From contig NZ_FOYT01000002.1 in assembly GCF_900112175.1 (NCBI RefSeq), positions 1 through 64,000 of the forward strand: a stretch of DNA of 64,000 nt, read 5' to 3'. Position numbers and translations under genes: made by a program. The stretch is from Halogeometricum rufum (GTDB lineage: Archaea > Halobacteriota > Halobacteria > Halobacteriales > Haloferacaceae). This document shows positions 9,132 through 17,225 of this stretch, piece by piece. Positions within the stretch are counted from its first letter, which is position 1, and each line of letters starts with the position of its first letter. Below the pieces are notes generated by a model. That model saw only the letters and a program-made list of their open reading frames with translations, was not told where the DNA came from and ran no database searches.

Positions 9132-10758
9132 CGGCGCCTCGGACGCCGTGACTCCCGACACCGTCGTCGTCGACGGCGAGTCGCTCACCCCCGAGGACGT
9201 CGAGGCCGTCGCTCGCCGCGGCGCGCGAGTCGAAGTCGCCGAGGAGGCGCGGGCGGCCGTCGTCGCCGCCCGCGAACGCGTCGACGAAATCGTCGAGAGC
9301 GGACAGGCCGTCTACGGGCTGAACACCGGGTTCGGCGAACTGGTCGACACCCGCATCGAACCGTCCGAAGTCGAACAGCTCCAGACGAACCTGCTCCGGA
9401 GTCACGCCTCCGGCGCGGGGCGGACGCTCGACGCGGAGGAGGTCCGCGCGATGATTCTCACCCGGCTGAACGCCCTCGCGAAGGGCTACTCGGGCGTCCG
9501 CGAAGTCGTCGTCGACTACCTCGCGACGATGCTGAACGAGCGCATCCATCCGGTGGTTCGCTCGCGCGGGAGTCTCGGCGCGTCGGGTGACCTCGCCCCC
9601 CTCGCGCACCTCTCCGTGGTCCTCCTCGGCGAGGGCGAGGCGACGGTGGCCAGTGAAGCCGTCGGCGACGACGACTCCGCGCCGAACGGAGACGGCGGCC
9701 GAGAACGGCTCTCCGGCGCGGACGCGTTGGCGACGGCGGGGTTGACGCCGCTGACGCTCGCGCCGAAGGAGGGGCTGGCGCTCATCAACGGGACGCAGTT
9801 GACGACGGGCATCGCGGCGTTGCTCGTCGTGGACGCCGAACGACTCTGCGAGGCGGCCGACGCCGCCGGAGCTCTGACGACGGAGGTGACGATGGGGACG
9901 ACGGCAAACTGCGACCCGGCCGTCCACCGCGTCCGGCCCCACGGCGGGCAGGCCGCGGTGGCCGAGCACGTTCGGGCGCTCACGGCCGACTCCGAGATAG
10001 TCGAGTCGCACGCCAACTGCGACCGGGTGCAGGACGCCTACTCCGTCCGCTGTCTCCCGCAGGTCCACGGCGCGGTGCGCGACGCCGTCGCCCACCTCCG
10101 CGAGGCGGTCGCGGTCGAACTCAACAGCGCCACCGACAACCCCCTCGTGTTCGACGCGAGAGAGGCGGACAGCCGAGCCACCGGCACCGACGACGCCGTG
10201 GTCATCTCCGGCGGCAACTTCCACGGCGAACCGCTCGCCCTCCGCCTCGACTACCTCGTGAGCGCGCTGACCGAACTCGCGGCCATCTCGGAGCGTCGCG
10301 TGGACCGGACGGTGAACCCCAACCTGCAGGAGGACCACCTGCCGCCGTTCCTCGCCGCGGACCCCGGACTCGACTCGGGGTTCATGATTCCGCAGTACAC
10401 CGCGGCGTCGCTGATAAACGAGATGCGCGCGACCGGTCGCCCGTCGATGGACAACACGCCCGTCAGCGGGGGGCAGGAGGACCACGTGAGCATGAGTGCG
10501 ACGAGTGCGCTCGCGGCCAAATCCGCGCTGTCGAACGCCCGGACCGTCGTCGCCGTCGAACTGCTCACCGGGGCGCAGGCGTCGGAGTTCGTCGACGACG
10601 CCCTGTCGCACGGCCGGGGGACGGCCGCCGTCTACGAACTCGTCCGGGAGGTGTCGCCGCCGGTGACCGACGACCGGAGTCTCGACGACGACATCGAAGC
10701 CGTCGCAGACGCCGTCGCCGCGGGCCGCCTCGAAGAACGCCTCGCCGACGCCGTGTGA
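9124..10758 (+). CDS. hutH: Histidine ammonia-lyase (EC 4.3.1.3)
   Basis: 544 residues; bacterial HAL is ~510. Deaminates histidine to urocanate, step 1 of the pathway. The self-cyclising MIO tripeptide Ala-Ser-Gly is at 153-155 within GSLGASGDLAPLAHLS. Other HAL motifs: VYGLNTGFG near 63, a tyrosine-containing VQDAYSVRC block, SATDNPLVF, and GGNFHGEP. The ATG overlaps the hutI stop by 8 nt. Encoding the first enzyme last in the operon is unusual but does not prevent function. The insert around 178-195 (Asp/Asn/Gly-rich) is a halophilic loop. Confidence 0.97.
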   Translation: MSDGASDAVTPDTVVVDGESLTPEDVEAVARRGARVEVAEEARAAVVAARERVDEIVESGQAVYGLNTGFGELVDTRIEPSEVEQLQTNLLRSHASGAGRTLDAEEVRAMILTRLNALAKGYSGVREVVVDYLATMLNERIHPVVRSRGSLGASGDLAPLAHLSVVLLGEGEATVASEAVGDDDSAPNGDGGRERLSGADALATAGLTPLTLAPKEGLALINGTQLTTGIAALLVVDAERLCEAADAAGALTTEVTMGTTANCDPAVHRVRPHGGQAAVAEHVRALTADSEIVESHANCDRVQDAYSVRCLPQVHGAVRDAVAHLREAVAVELNSATDNPLVFDAREADSRATGTDDAVVISGGNFHGEPLALRLDYLVSALTELAAISERRVDRTVNPNLQEDHLPPFLAADPGLDSGFMIPQYTAASLINEMRATGRPSMDNTPVSGGQEDHVSMSATSALAAKSALSNARTVVAVELLTGAQASEFVDDALSHGRGTAAVYELVREVSPPVTDDRSLDDDIEAVADAVAAGRLEERLADAV

Positions 10759-10930
10759 GCGACGACGCCACGCGAGAGACGACGCCGTGTGGCGGCGACG
10801 ACGCTCCGAGGGGCGCGGACGCGCCGGTGACGTTCACGAACGATTCACCGGAAAGACGGTGTGTCCGGCCCCCGCGTCGCCGGGTGACACACAACCGTTT
10901 TCACCGTCACCACAATATCGGGCAATAGTG

Positions 10931-11677
10931 ATGCCCGAGGGTCGTAGCGAGACGCCGGACGACGGGCCGGCGGTCGACGAACACGTCGGCCGCGGACTGC
11001 TCGACGTGGACATGGGCCCGAGTTCGGCGATGGCCCACCTCTACCGCGGCGAGATACACCGGATGAAACTGTGGCGAGAGCGACTGGACCGGACGACCAA
11101 CTGGGCGGTCATCCTGATGGCCGCGGTGCTGACGTGGGCGTTCTCGCAACCGTCGCATCCGCACTACATCCTCCTCCTCGGCAACGCCGCCGTCGGCCTC
11201 TTCCTCTCCATCGAGGCCCGCCGGTACCGCGCGTACGACGTGTGGCGCTCTCGCGTTCGCTACCTGCAAGAACACGTCTGGGCGCCCGGACTGGACCCCG
11301 ACTCGCCCCTCCGCGACGAGGACTGGCGCTCCGAACTCGCCGAGGACTACCGCAACCCGACGCTGAAGATATCGTTCGAGGAGGCACTCGCCCACCGCCT
11401 CCGCCGGGTGTACCTCCCCCTGTTCGCCGTCCAGAACGGGGCGTGGTTGCTCCGCGTGACGGCGTTCTCCGCCGACCCGTGGCCCGAGAGCGCGGCCGTC
11501 GGGATGATTTCGGGCGTCGCCGTCACCGCTATCGTCGTCTCCCTGTTCGCCGCCGCGGCGGTCATCGCCTACCGCCCGCGGACGTGGCACACGCGGGGCG
11601 AACTGCTGTCCGAGGAACTCCGCGAGAACCGCACGGGGTCGGGTCCGACGGCGGGCGAGGACGAACGGCGCATCTGA
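10931..11677 (+). CDS. DUF2270-type integral membrane protein
   Basis: 248 residues. Hydrophobic segments at about 56-72, 79-95 and 187-214, with a weaker one near 162-178. The conserved amphipathic segment MAHLYRGEIHRMKLWRERLDRTTNW precedes the first membrane span, and this, with SIEARRYRAYDVWRSRVRYLQ, is what I associate with DUF2270 predicted membrane proteins. A CGTTTTC TATA-like box lies ~30 nt before the ATG at 10931; the frame upstream to 10787 is not used. Function unknown. Confidence 0.8.
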   Translation: MPEGRSETPDDGPAVDEHVGRGLLDVDMGPSSAMAHLYRGEIHRMKLWRERLDRTTNWAVILMAAVLTWAFSQPSHPHYILLLGNAAVGLFLSIEARRYRAYDVWRSRVRYLQEHVWAPGLDPDSPLRDEDWRSELAEDYRNPTLKISFEEALAHRLRRVYLPLFAVQNGAWLLRVTAFSADPWPESAAVGMISGVAVTAIVVSLFAAAAVIAYRPRTWHTRGELLSEELRENRTGSGPTAGEDERRI

Positions 11678-11702
11678 GACGGCGGCGCGGCCGACGCGGC
11701 GC

Positions 11703-11939
11703 TCAGAACCGGTACTCGTCGTTCGAGGGTCGCTCGGTGTAGTCCGCCTGCAGTCCGAGCGCTCCCCGAACGGCGTCCTGAAGCGTGACTTCGGATACCT
11801 CGACGCCGGCGTGAGCGCTGTAGACCGACATCATCGGCGTCCGCTGTCGACGACGGAGGCCGGCGAGGAGGCCGACGAACAGGGCGGCGGGGGCCACGCT
11901 GAGTACCGCCATGAACACGAGTGCCTGTAGCGCAGACAT
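11703..11939 (-). CDS. Small single-pass membrane protein
   Basis: 78 residues. One membrane segment at about 5-26 (LQALVFMAVLSVAPAALFVGLLAG) followed by positive residues (RRRQR), so the C-terminus is predicted cytoplasmic. The rest is a short tail ending SNDEYRF. It converges with the DUF2270 gene (25-nt gap). No family is recognised; a coding gene is likely because of the clean signal and composition. Confidence 0.55.
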   Translation of the reverse strand: MSALQALVFMAVLSVAPAALFVGLLAGLRRRQRTPMMSVYSAHAGVEVSEVTLQDAVRGALGLQADYTERPSNDEYRF

Positions 11940-12034
11940 GGGGTACCGTTCGCGGCCCGTGACGTGAGACTGGCAGCTAGAGAGCTAGCAGGTTCGCGGG
12001 GACGGGGCTAGCATGCGTAACCCGGGCGACGAGG

Positions 12035-12093
12035 CGGAGATGGAACTCCACGACGTGATTCAGCGAGAAAGTGCTCCGGCAGGGATTTGAACC
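12035..12093. repeat. tRNA-Glu tail repeat A1 (59 nt)
   Basis: First copy of a 59-nt unit whose final 22 nt (from 12072) are the antisense of the tRNA-Glu 3' end, TGCTCCGGCAGGGATTTGAACC. The preceding ~37 nt, beginning CGGAGATGGAACTCCACG, are shared with the copy at 12324. The tail is followed by an inverted TTCAAATCTC about 30 nt later, so the locus can form a T-arm-like hairpin. It is not a complete tRNA. Confidence 0.8.
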
Positions 12094-12159
12094 TCACTCG
12101 CGAATCGGAGATTCGCTCGCTGCTTCAAATCTCTTCGTACAGCATTCGTCTCGTAGAAC

Positions 12160-12232
12160 GTGCGAGCGACACGCTACGCGGTCGCTCGCGGGTCAGTACT
12201 TCGACAGAAATGCTCCGGCAGGGATTTGAACC
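12160..12232. repeat. Palindrome plus tRNA-Glu tail repeat B1
   Basis: Begins with a 32-nt palindromic block (GTGCGAGCGAC, ACGCTACGCG loop, GTCGCTCGCGG) at 12160-12191, then GACAGAAA, then a third-party copy of the 22-nt antisense tRNA-Glu tail at 12211-12232. The 32-nt block recurs identically at 12444. As in A1, the tail is mirrored downstream by GGTTCAAATTCCTG. No functional tRNA can be folded. Confidence 0.8.
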
Positions 12233-12323
12233 GATGCAAGACGGTCGCGCTCACTCCGTTCGCGCGCTGCGACTTGCAGGGTTCAAATTCCTGTGTGTCT
12301 CAGTTCTCTCGAATCGAGTGTCG

Positions 12324-12382
12324 CGGAGATGGAACTCCACGCCGTGATTCAGTGAGAAAGGGCTCCGGCAGGGATTTGAACC
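12324..12382. repeat. tRNA-Glu tail repeat A2 (59 nt)
   Basis: Second copy of the A unit, same 59-nt length as the one starting at 12035, with a few mismatches. The first base of the tail is G instead of T. It is mirrored downstream by GATTCAAATCCCT. The A1-to-A2 distance is 289 nt and the B1-to-B2 distance is 284 nt, so one block of about 285-289 nt has been duplicated in tandem. Confidence 0.8.
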
Positions 12383-12443
12383 ACGGTCGCAACGAGTTGC
12401 TCCCTGATTCAAATCCCTCCGTCGAAATTTCCTCTCACACGGT

Positions 12444-12515
12444 GTGCGAGCGACACGCTACGCGGTCGCTCGCGGATTCGTGTTCGAGAGAAATGCTCCG
12501 GCAGGGATTTGAACC
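12444..12515. repeat. Palindrome plus tRNA-Glu tail repeat B2 (inside the real tRNA)
   Basis: Second copy of the B unit. The 32-nt palindromic block at 12444-12475 is identical to 12160-12191. Its tail at 12494-12515 is the genuine 3' end of the tRNA-Glu gene. This shows the functional tRNA is the source and end point of the duplicated array. Confidence 0.8.
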
Positions 12516-12568
12516 CTGGTCATCACCGTGAGAGGGTGATATGATTGGCCGGACTACACCACCAGAGC
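12494..12568 (-). tRNA. tRNA-Glu (anticodon CUC)
   Basis: 75 nt on the minus strand. Acceptor stem GCTCTGG pairs with CCGGAGC (one G-U pair), discriminator A. The anticodon stem TCACC/GGTGA encloses CTCTCAC, giving anticodon CUC at 34-36. The T arm is CAGGG-TTCAAAT-CCCTG. The 3' CCA is not encoded. The gene is intact; tRNA 3' ends of this kind are common integration sites, which fits the partial tail copies on its 3' side. Confidence 0.93.
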
Positions 12569-12677
12569 GCATCCTATCGTATCGCACCGACGAATAAAAC
12601 CGTTCCGTTTCGGGACGGGTGTGTCGCGCCGTGGCGCATCACCGCGGCGGGCCGGGCGGTCGGTTACGGGCGTCCGC

Positions 12678-13862
12678 TCACGCCACCCGCTCGCCGTCGC
12701 GGTAGACGGCCGCGGCGTCGCGCCACGCGGTCACGTCCTCGTTCGGGTCGTCGTCGAGAACCAGCAGGTCGGCGCGATAGCCCTCGGCGACGCGCCCCAC
12801 GTCCGAGAGGCCGAGGAGTTCGGCGGCGGTGACGGTGGCGGCTTCCAGCGCCGCCGTCGACGTGAGTCCGTACTCGACCATCAGTTCCATCTCGCGGAGG
12901 GCGTTCTCGCCGTGGAAGTTGAACGGCGTCCCCGCGTCGGTGCCCATCGCGATGGTCACGCCCGCGTCGAGGGCGTGTTCCCACGCGCGTTCGAACCGCT
13001 CCTGTGCGTCCTCGGCCTTCTCGACGGCCTCTTCGGGGATTCCCGCCTCGACGCCGTTCTCGACGATGCCCTCCAACGCGCTGGCCGTCGGCACCCAGTA
13101 CGTCCCCTCGCGCGCCATCAGTTCGGCCGTGTCCTCGTCCATGAACGTGCCGTGTTCGACGCTCGTGATGCCCGCGCGGACGGCGTTTCGGATGCCCTCC
13201 CGCCCGTGTGCGTGCGCCGCCGTCGGGACGCCCTTCGCCGACGCCGCGTCCACGAGCGCTGACAGTTCCTGCTGCGTGAGTTCCGGCGCGCCGGTGACGG
13301 CTCCCTCGGTGAGGACGCCGCCCGTCGCCATCGTCTTGACCACGCCCGCGCCGCGCTTCAGTTGTTCGCGGGCGGCCTTCCGCACCTCGTCCGCGCCGTC
13401 GGCCTCGCGGCCGAACCAGTGGCCGTGTCCGCCCGTCATGACGACGTTCTCGCCGCAGGCGACGACGTTCGGACCGTCGAGGACGCCCTCGTCGACGGCG
13501 CGTCCGGCGTCGATGGCGAGACTCCCCGGCGCGCCGAGGTCCCGGACCGTCGTCACGCCCGCCTCGACGTTCGCGCGGAGGTTCGCCGCGGCGCGGTAAC
13601 TCAGCAGTTCCGGCCCCTCCTCCGCCGTCGTCGCCACGTCCGGTCGGGCGTCCATCATCAGGTGGACGTGCGAGTCGACGAGGCCCGGTGCGACCACCTG
13701 GCCCGACACGTCGACCGTCTCCACGTCCACGTCGCCGCCGTCGGCGTCGCCGTCTCCCGAGACGATTCGTCCGGTGTCGGCGTCCACGACCACGTCCGCG
13801 CGCCGCGTTCCGTCGGCGTCGGCGACGCGGCCGCCCTCGAACACGAGTCGGTCTGCGCTCAT
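12678..13862 (-). CDS. Metal-dependent amidohydrolase family protein
   Basis: 394 residues from the ATG at 13862; longer frames run into the divergent SDR gene. N-terminal beta-sandwich, then VDSHVHLMMDARPDV (metal HxH), a likely carboxylated lysine region KTMATGGVLTEGAV, AHAHGREGIRNAVRAGITSVEHG (His ligands) and MGTDAGTPFN (Asp ligand). This is the imidazolonepropionase-like/prolidase-like branch of the amidohydrolase superfamily, whose members act on dipeptides or small cyclic amides. The substrate cannot be deduced; it is not in the hut operon and is a paralogue of hutI rather than a duplicate. Confidence 0.85.
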   Translation of the reverse strand: MSADRLVFEGGRVADADGTRRADVVVDADTGRIVSGDGDADGGDVDVETVDVSGQVVAPGLVDSHVHLMMDARPDVATTAEEGPELLSYRAAANLRANVEAGVTTVRDLGAPGSLAIDAGRAVDEGVLDGPNVVACGENVVMTGGHGHWFGREADGADEVRKAAREQLKRGAGVVKTMATGGVLTEGAVTGAPELTQQELSALVDAASAKGVPTAAHAHGREGIRNAVRAGITSVEHGTFMDEDTAELMAREGTYWVPTASALEGIVENGVEAGIPEEAVEKAEDAQERFERAWEHALDAGVTIAMGTDAGTPFNFHGENALREMELMVEYGLTSTAALEAATVTAAELLGLSDVGRVAEGYRADLLVLDDDPNEDVTAWRDAAAVYRDGERVA

Positions 13863-13958
13863 GCTCCATCGGTTCTGCGTCCCACCGCCTAAACGTCCGG
13901 GTAGCGGTAGCGCGCGGCGGGGTACACCGCTAAGTGCGACCGGCGAGACGGGAGGGAC

Positions 13959-14693
13959 ATGTTGGAAGACCTGTCGGGACGGAGCGCACTCGTGACCGGC
14001 GCGAGTTCGGGCATCGGCGCGGCGACGGCGCGGCGACTGGCCGCCGAGGGCGCGGACGTCGCCCTCCTCGCCAGACGCGAGGCGCGACTGGAGTCGCTGG
14101 CGGCGGACGTCGAAGCCGAACACGGCGTCGAGACGGCCGTGGTGCCGGCGGACGTGCGCGACGAGGACGCCGTCACGGCGGCCGTCGAACGGACGCTCGA
14201 CTCGTTCGGCCGGGTGGACGTGGCCGTCGTCAACGCCGGCGTCGCCCGCGGGTCCGACGTGGCGTCGATGTCCACGGACGACTACCGGACGATGACCGAC
14301 ACCAACGTCGACGGCTCGTTCTTCCTCGCTCGCGCCGTCCTCCCGCACCTCGTCGAGACGGAGGGAACGCTGGTCTTCGTCGGCAGTTTCGCCGGGCAGT
14401 ACCCCCGACCGTTCAACCCCGTCTACGCCGCGACGAAGTGGTGGGTCCGGGGCTTCGCCCACAGCGTCGCCGCGCAGGTGGGCGACGACGGCGTCGCCGT
14501 CAGCGTCGTCAACCCCACCGAGGTCCGCTCTGAGTTCGCCGTCGAGGGGGAGACGTTCGAAGAGCGGTTCGACCCCGGCGAGGTGACCGAACCCGAGGAG
14601 GTGGCCGACGCTATCGCCTTCGCGGCCATGCAGGACAACTCCGCGGTGCAGGAACTGGACCTCTACCGCCGGGACAAGTTCGGCGGGTGGTGA
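13959..14693 (+). CDS. SDR-family oxidoreductase
   Basis: 244 residues, standard length for a classical short-chain dehydrogenase. Nucleotide-binding TGASSGIG near 14-21, NAG motif (VVNAGVA) near 91, and active-site Tyr-x-x-x-Lys in VYAATKWWVRGFAHSV. The Ser expected before the Tyr is in FVGSFAGQ. The ARREARL after the second strand suggests NADP preference. The C-terminal part lacks a membrane segment. The substrate is unknown. Divergent from the amidohydrolase gene with a 96-nt gap. Confidence 0.88.
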   Translation: MLEDLSGRSALVTGASSGIGAATARRLAAEGADVALLARREARLESLAADVEAEHGVETAVVPADVRDEDAVTAAVERTLDSFGRVDVAVVNAGVARGSDVASMSTDDYRTMTDTNVDGSFFLARAVLPHLVETEGTLVFVGSFAGQYPRPFNPVYAATKWWVRGFAHSVAAQVGDDGVAVSVVNPTEVRSEFAVEGETFEERFDPGEVTEPEEVADAIAFAAMQDNSAVQELDLYRRDKFGGW

Positions 14694-14800
14694 GGTGGTG
14701 GGGACGGGGTGAAGTGGTGCGGGATGCGGCGACGTGAGACGGGATGAGGTGAGGAGGGGTGAGACGAAGCGAGGAGGGGCGAGTGAAGTGCGGTGCGGGC
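14694..14800. repeat. G-rich degenerate repeat tract
   Basis: About 100 nt of plus-strand purine-rich sequence made of GGTGGGG-, GAGGTGAGG- and GGAGGGG-like words between the convergent SDR and MOSC genes. It has several G3-G4 runs that could fold as a quadruplex. No open frame is used. It may be a termination or mRNA-end region. Confidence 0.4.
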
Positions 14801-14807
14801 CCGCGCC

Positions 14808-15680
14808 TCACTCGGCGGCCGGCCGCGACGCGCCGACGCGCACCTCGTCGCCGACGGCGAGCGTCTCGCCCCACGAGGACTCGGGGACGCGCGTGTTCAC
14901 CATGAGGCGGAAGTCGTGGTCGAACCAGTCGCTCTTGGCCCAGTCGGGTTTCGTCTCCGCGCGCCGGCGGACGAACGTCTCCCGGAAGCCGTCGTACTCG
15001 TCGCCGGTATCCGGGTCTCGCGAGGGAACGACGCAGCGTTGGCACGGGTTGACGCCGGCGAACCGCACGCTCCCGACAGAGAACTCGACGACGCGCCCCC
15101 TGCGGTCGAACAGGCGGTCCTCCCAGAACGGCGGGAGTTCGCCGTCGCCGCGGGCGCCGAGTTCGACGTTCGCGCGGAGGCGACGGCGCATCCCGTCGAC
15201 CGTGATGCCGTCGAACCACGACGCCGTCTCGCGGAGCGTCGCCGTACTCACGACGGTCGGCCCCGACGCCTCGGTGTCGTCGGGGAACCCGCCCGCGCGG
15301 TTCTGGTCGAGGGACACCTCGTAGCCGAAGAACTCGGAGAGAAACGCCGTCATCGCCGCCCGGTCGTCGTCCACGTCGAACGCCGCCTCGCGGTCCGGGA
15401 CGACGAGGCGGAGGCGTCGCGTCGCCGGGTCGAAGTCGGCGCGGATTCGGTGGACCGCACGCTCGCGCTTCCCGTTCACGTAGTCGCCGTTCGAGTCGAA
15501 CAGGGCGAACTCCCGGTCGCCGTCCAGCCCGCCGTTCTCGACGAGTTCGACCGACTCGCGGTCACAGCCGTCCAGCGATTTCACCGGAAACGTCGTGAGG
15601 CGTCGGACGACGGCTGTGGGACCGTCCATCGGGTCGCCGGGTTCGGACCCCTCGTCACCGGGCGTCGAGTCTGCGGGCAT
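14808..15680 (-). CDS. MOSC domain-containing protein
   Basis: 290 residues. An N-terminal beta-barrel (VVRRLTTFPVKSLDGCDRESVELVENGGLDGDREFALFD) precedes a MOSC domain with the key FAGVNPCQRCVVPSRDPDTGDEYD block; the Cys in this block is the conserved MOSC residue implicated in molybdenum-cofactor sulphur transfer or mARC-type reductions. Typical of archaeal/bacterial mARC-like proteins. It starts 6 nt after psmA ends on the same strand and may be co-transcribed. An internal ATG 17 codons later is an alternative start. Confidence 0.9.
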   Translation of the reverse strand: MPADSTPGDEGSEPGDPMDGPTAVVRRLTTFPVKSLDGCDRESVELVENGGLDGDREFALFDSNGDYVNGKRERAVHRIRADFDPATRRLRLVVPDREAAFDVDDDRAAMTAFLSEFFGYEVSLDQNRAGGFPDDTEASGPTVVSTATLRETASWFDGITVDGMRRRLRANVELGARGDGELPPFWEDRLFDRRGRVVEFSVGSVRFAGVNPCQRCVVPSRDPDTGDEYDGFRETFVRRRAETKPDWAKSDWFDHDFRLMVNTRVPESSWGETLAVGDEVRVGASRPAAE

Positions 15681-15686
15681 CGCCGC

Positions 15687-16445
15687 CTACTCGGCGTCTT
15701 CGTCTTCGTCGTCGTCCGCGCCGGGGACGTGGTCGGAGAGGACGGCGTCTATCTCCTCGTTGTCGACGTCGCGGTAGCCCTCGGCGGAGACGGTGACGAC
15801 GCTGAGGTTCTCCGCTTCGAGTTCCTCGTCGGGGACGGTGAGCGCGCGGACGGCGAGTCCGACGCCGTCGGACAGCGACAGTTCCTCGCTCCACTCCTCT
15901 TCGAGGTACTCCTGGACGTCGCTGCGGTTCGCGCCGATGGCGACGGCCTTCCACTCCTGCGGCGCGCCGGAGGGGTCGGTCTGGAACAGTCGCGCGCGGG
16001 TCTCCTCGCCCTCGCCGTCCATGCCGCCGATGAGGAGGGACGCGCCGAACGGCCGCGTTCCGCCGCGCTGGGTGCTCTCCTGAATCATGTCCGAGAGCGA
16101 CTTCGTCAGCGTCTCGACGCCGATGGACTCGCCGTAGCGGAGGTGGTTCACCTGCGCCTCCTGTCGGGCGTCGTCGACGAGTTGCCGGGCGTCCGCGACG
16201 TGGCCCGACGTGGCGGCGCCGAGGTAGCTATCGAGCTTGTGAATCTTCTCGATGCTCTCGGTCTCCATGAGCGACGAACTCGTGCGGCGTTGGGCCGCGA
16301 GGACGACGCCGTCGTCGGTTCGGATGCCGACGCTCGGCGCGCCTCGCTTGACTGCTTCGCGGGCGTACTCGACCTGATAGATGCGGCCGTCGGGAGAGAA
16401 CAGCGACGTACCCCGGTCGTACGCCTGCTGGTCGTTTCGGTTCAT
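15687..16445 (-). CDS. psmA: 20S proteasome subunit alpha
   Basis: 252 residues. The N-terminal gate sequence MNRNDQQAYDRGTSLFSPDGRIYQVEYAREAVKRG is diagnostic of alpha subunits, and the catalytic Thr of beta subunits is absent. The C-terminus is an acidic tail (ADDDEDEDAE) common in haloarchaea. The alpha ring gates substrate entry and docks PAN-type ATPases. The ATG at 16445 is fixed by the N-terminal motif and by a TATA box 27 nt upstream. Confidence 0.97.
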   Translation of the reverse strand: MNRNDQQAYDRGTSLFSPDGRIYQVEYAREAVKRGAPSVGIRTDDGVVLAAQRRTSSSLMETESIEKIHKLDSYLGAATSGHVADARQLVDDARQEAQVNHLRYGESIGVETLTKSLSDMIQESTQRGGTRPFGASLLIGGMDGEGEETRARLFQTDPSGAPQEWKAVAIGANRSDVQEYLEEEWSEELSLSDGVGLAVRALTVPDEELEAENLSVVTVSAEGYRDVDNEEIDAVLSDHVPGADDDEDEDAE

Positions 16446-16469
16446 ACAGCCCCATCCGGTCCCCGGAGG

Positions 16470-16477
16470 TATAAAAG
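16470..16477 (-). promoter_or_regulatory. TATA box of psmA
   Basis: TATAAAAG on the plus strand, CTTTTATA on the transcribed strand, centred ~28 nt before the psmA ATG. This predicts a leaderless transcript starting at or next to the ATG. Confidence 0.65.
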
Positions 16478-16705
16478 CACCACCGGGGGAGGATAGTACC
16501 GCATCCCGGCGACGTTTACGTCTGCTCGCCCCGAGAGCGGACGGTTCGGTACCGCTGCGCGCGACAGCACGCCGTGTCAGAGAGGCCGCGCGCCGCGGAG
16601 CGACCAGTCGGAACGGGTGAACGTCCGCGTTCGGGGGCTCCCGCCGAACCGAGCGACGCCGCCCCGCGGCCCACACTTTTCTCGCTCGCCGTCGTCTCTC
16701 CGACC

Positions 16706-17197
16706 GTGTCCTACGACCTCCGAACCGTCGTCGCGGTGTTCGTCGTCGGCCTCCTCGTCGGCGGCGGCGGCGTCGCGTACGTCCTCCCCGCGGCGACGAC
16801 GACCGGCCCCACGTCCTCGACGGGCGTCGCCACGGGATGTACCGCCGACCCGCCCGCCGGACCGTCGTCGTACCTCGTCCGCGTCCCCGGCGGCGAGACG
16901 ACGACGTTCGTGTTCAACCGGACCTACGCGCACGAGGCGGCCGCGCTCGACTTCGATGCGACGGTCGAGAACCCCGCTCCCGGCGTCTACGTCTACCGAA
17001 TCGCGAGTTCGCCCGACGCCGACGCGGAGAAGACGCCGCCCGAGGACTGCACGCCAGTCTCCCGACTCGACGGCGTCGCGACGGTGCCGAGCGACTACGA
17101 GACGTTCCGCGTCGTCTTCGACGGCCGGACGGTGGCCTCCGTCGAGAACGACGGGTCGCACGTGATACTCCGACGACTGGAGAACGGTACCGCCTGA
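16706..17197 (+). CDS. Small membrane-anchored extracellular protein
   Basis: 163 residues from the GTG at 16706, which begins right before a transmembrane or signal-anchor segment (TVVAVFVVGLLVGGGGVAYVL, about 7-27). The longer frame from 16574 adds 44 basic, proline-rich residues and is unlikely. The rest is predicted outside: two Cys, a beta-rich ETTTFVFNRTY region with one NxT site, and GTVASVENDGSHVILRR-like strands. It converges with the gene ending at 17226. No family recognised. Confidence 0.6.
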   Translation: MSYDLRTVVAVFVVGLLVGGGGVAYVLPAATTTGPTSSTGVATGCTADPPAGPSSYLVRVPGGETTTFVFNRTYAHEAAALDFDATVENPAPGVYVYRIASSPDADAEKTPPEDCTPVSRLDGVATVPSDYETFRVVFDGRTVASVENDGSHVILRRLENGTA

Positions 17198-17225
17198 GCG
17201 TCGGTTCGCCGGACGGACCCCGTCG

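Noticed and set aside
12035-12515. CRISPR array (regularly placed repeats of ~22 nt)
   Set aside because: The repeats are tRNA-Glu tails in an A-B-A-B order with unequal gaps (139, 150, 133 nt) and the gaps are themselves duplicated, so they are not spacers. No cas genes are present.
13863-14462. N-terminal extension of the amidohydrolase to 594 residues
   Set aside because: The extension runs antisense to the SDR gene and has shadow-type composition; the amidohydrolase fold begins at the ATG at 13862.
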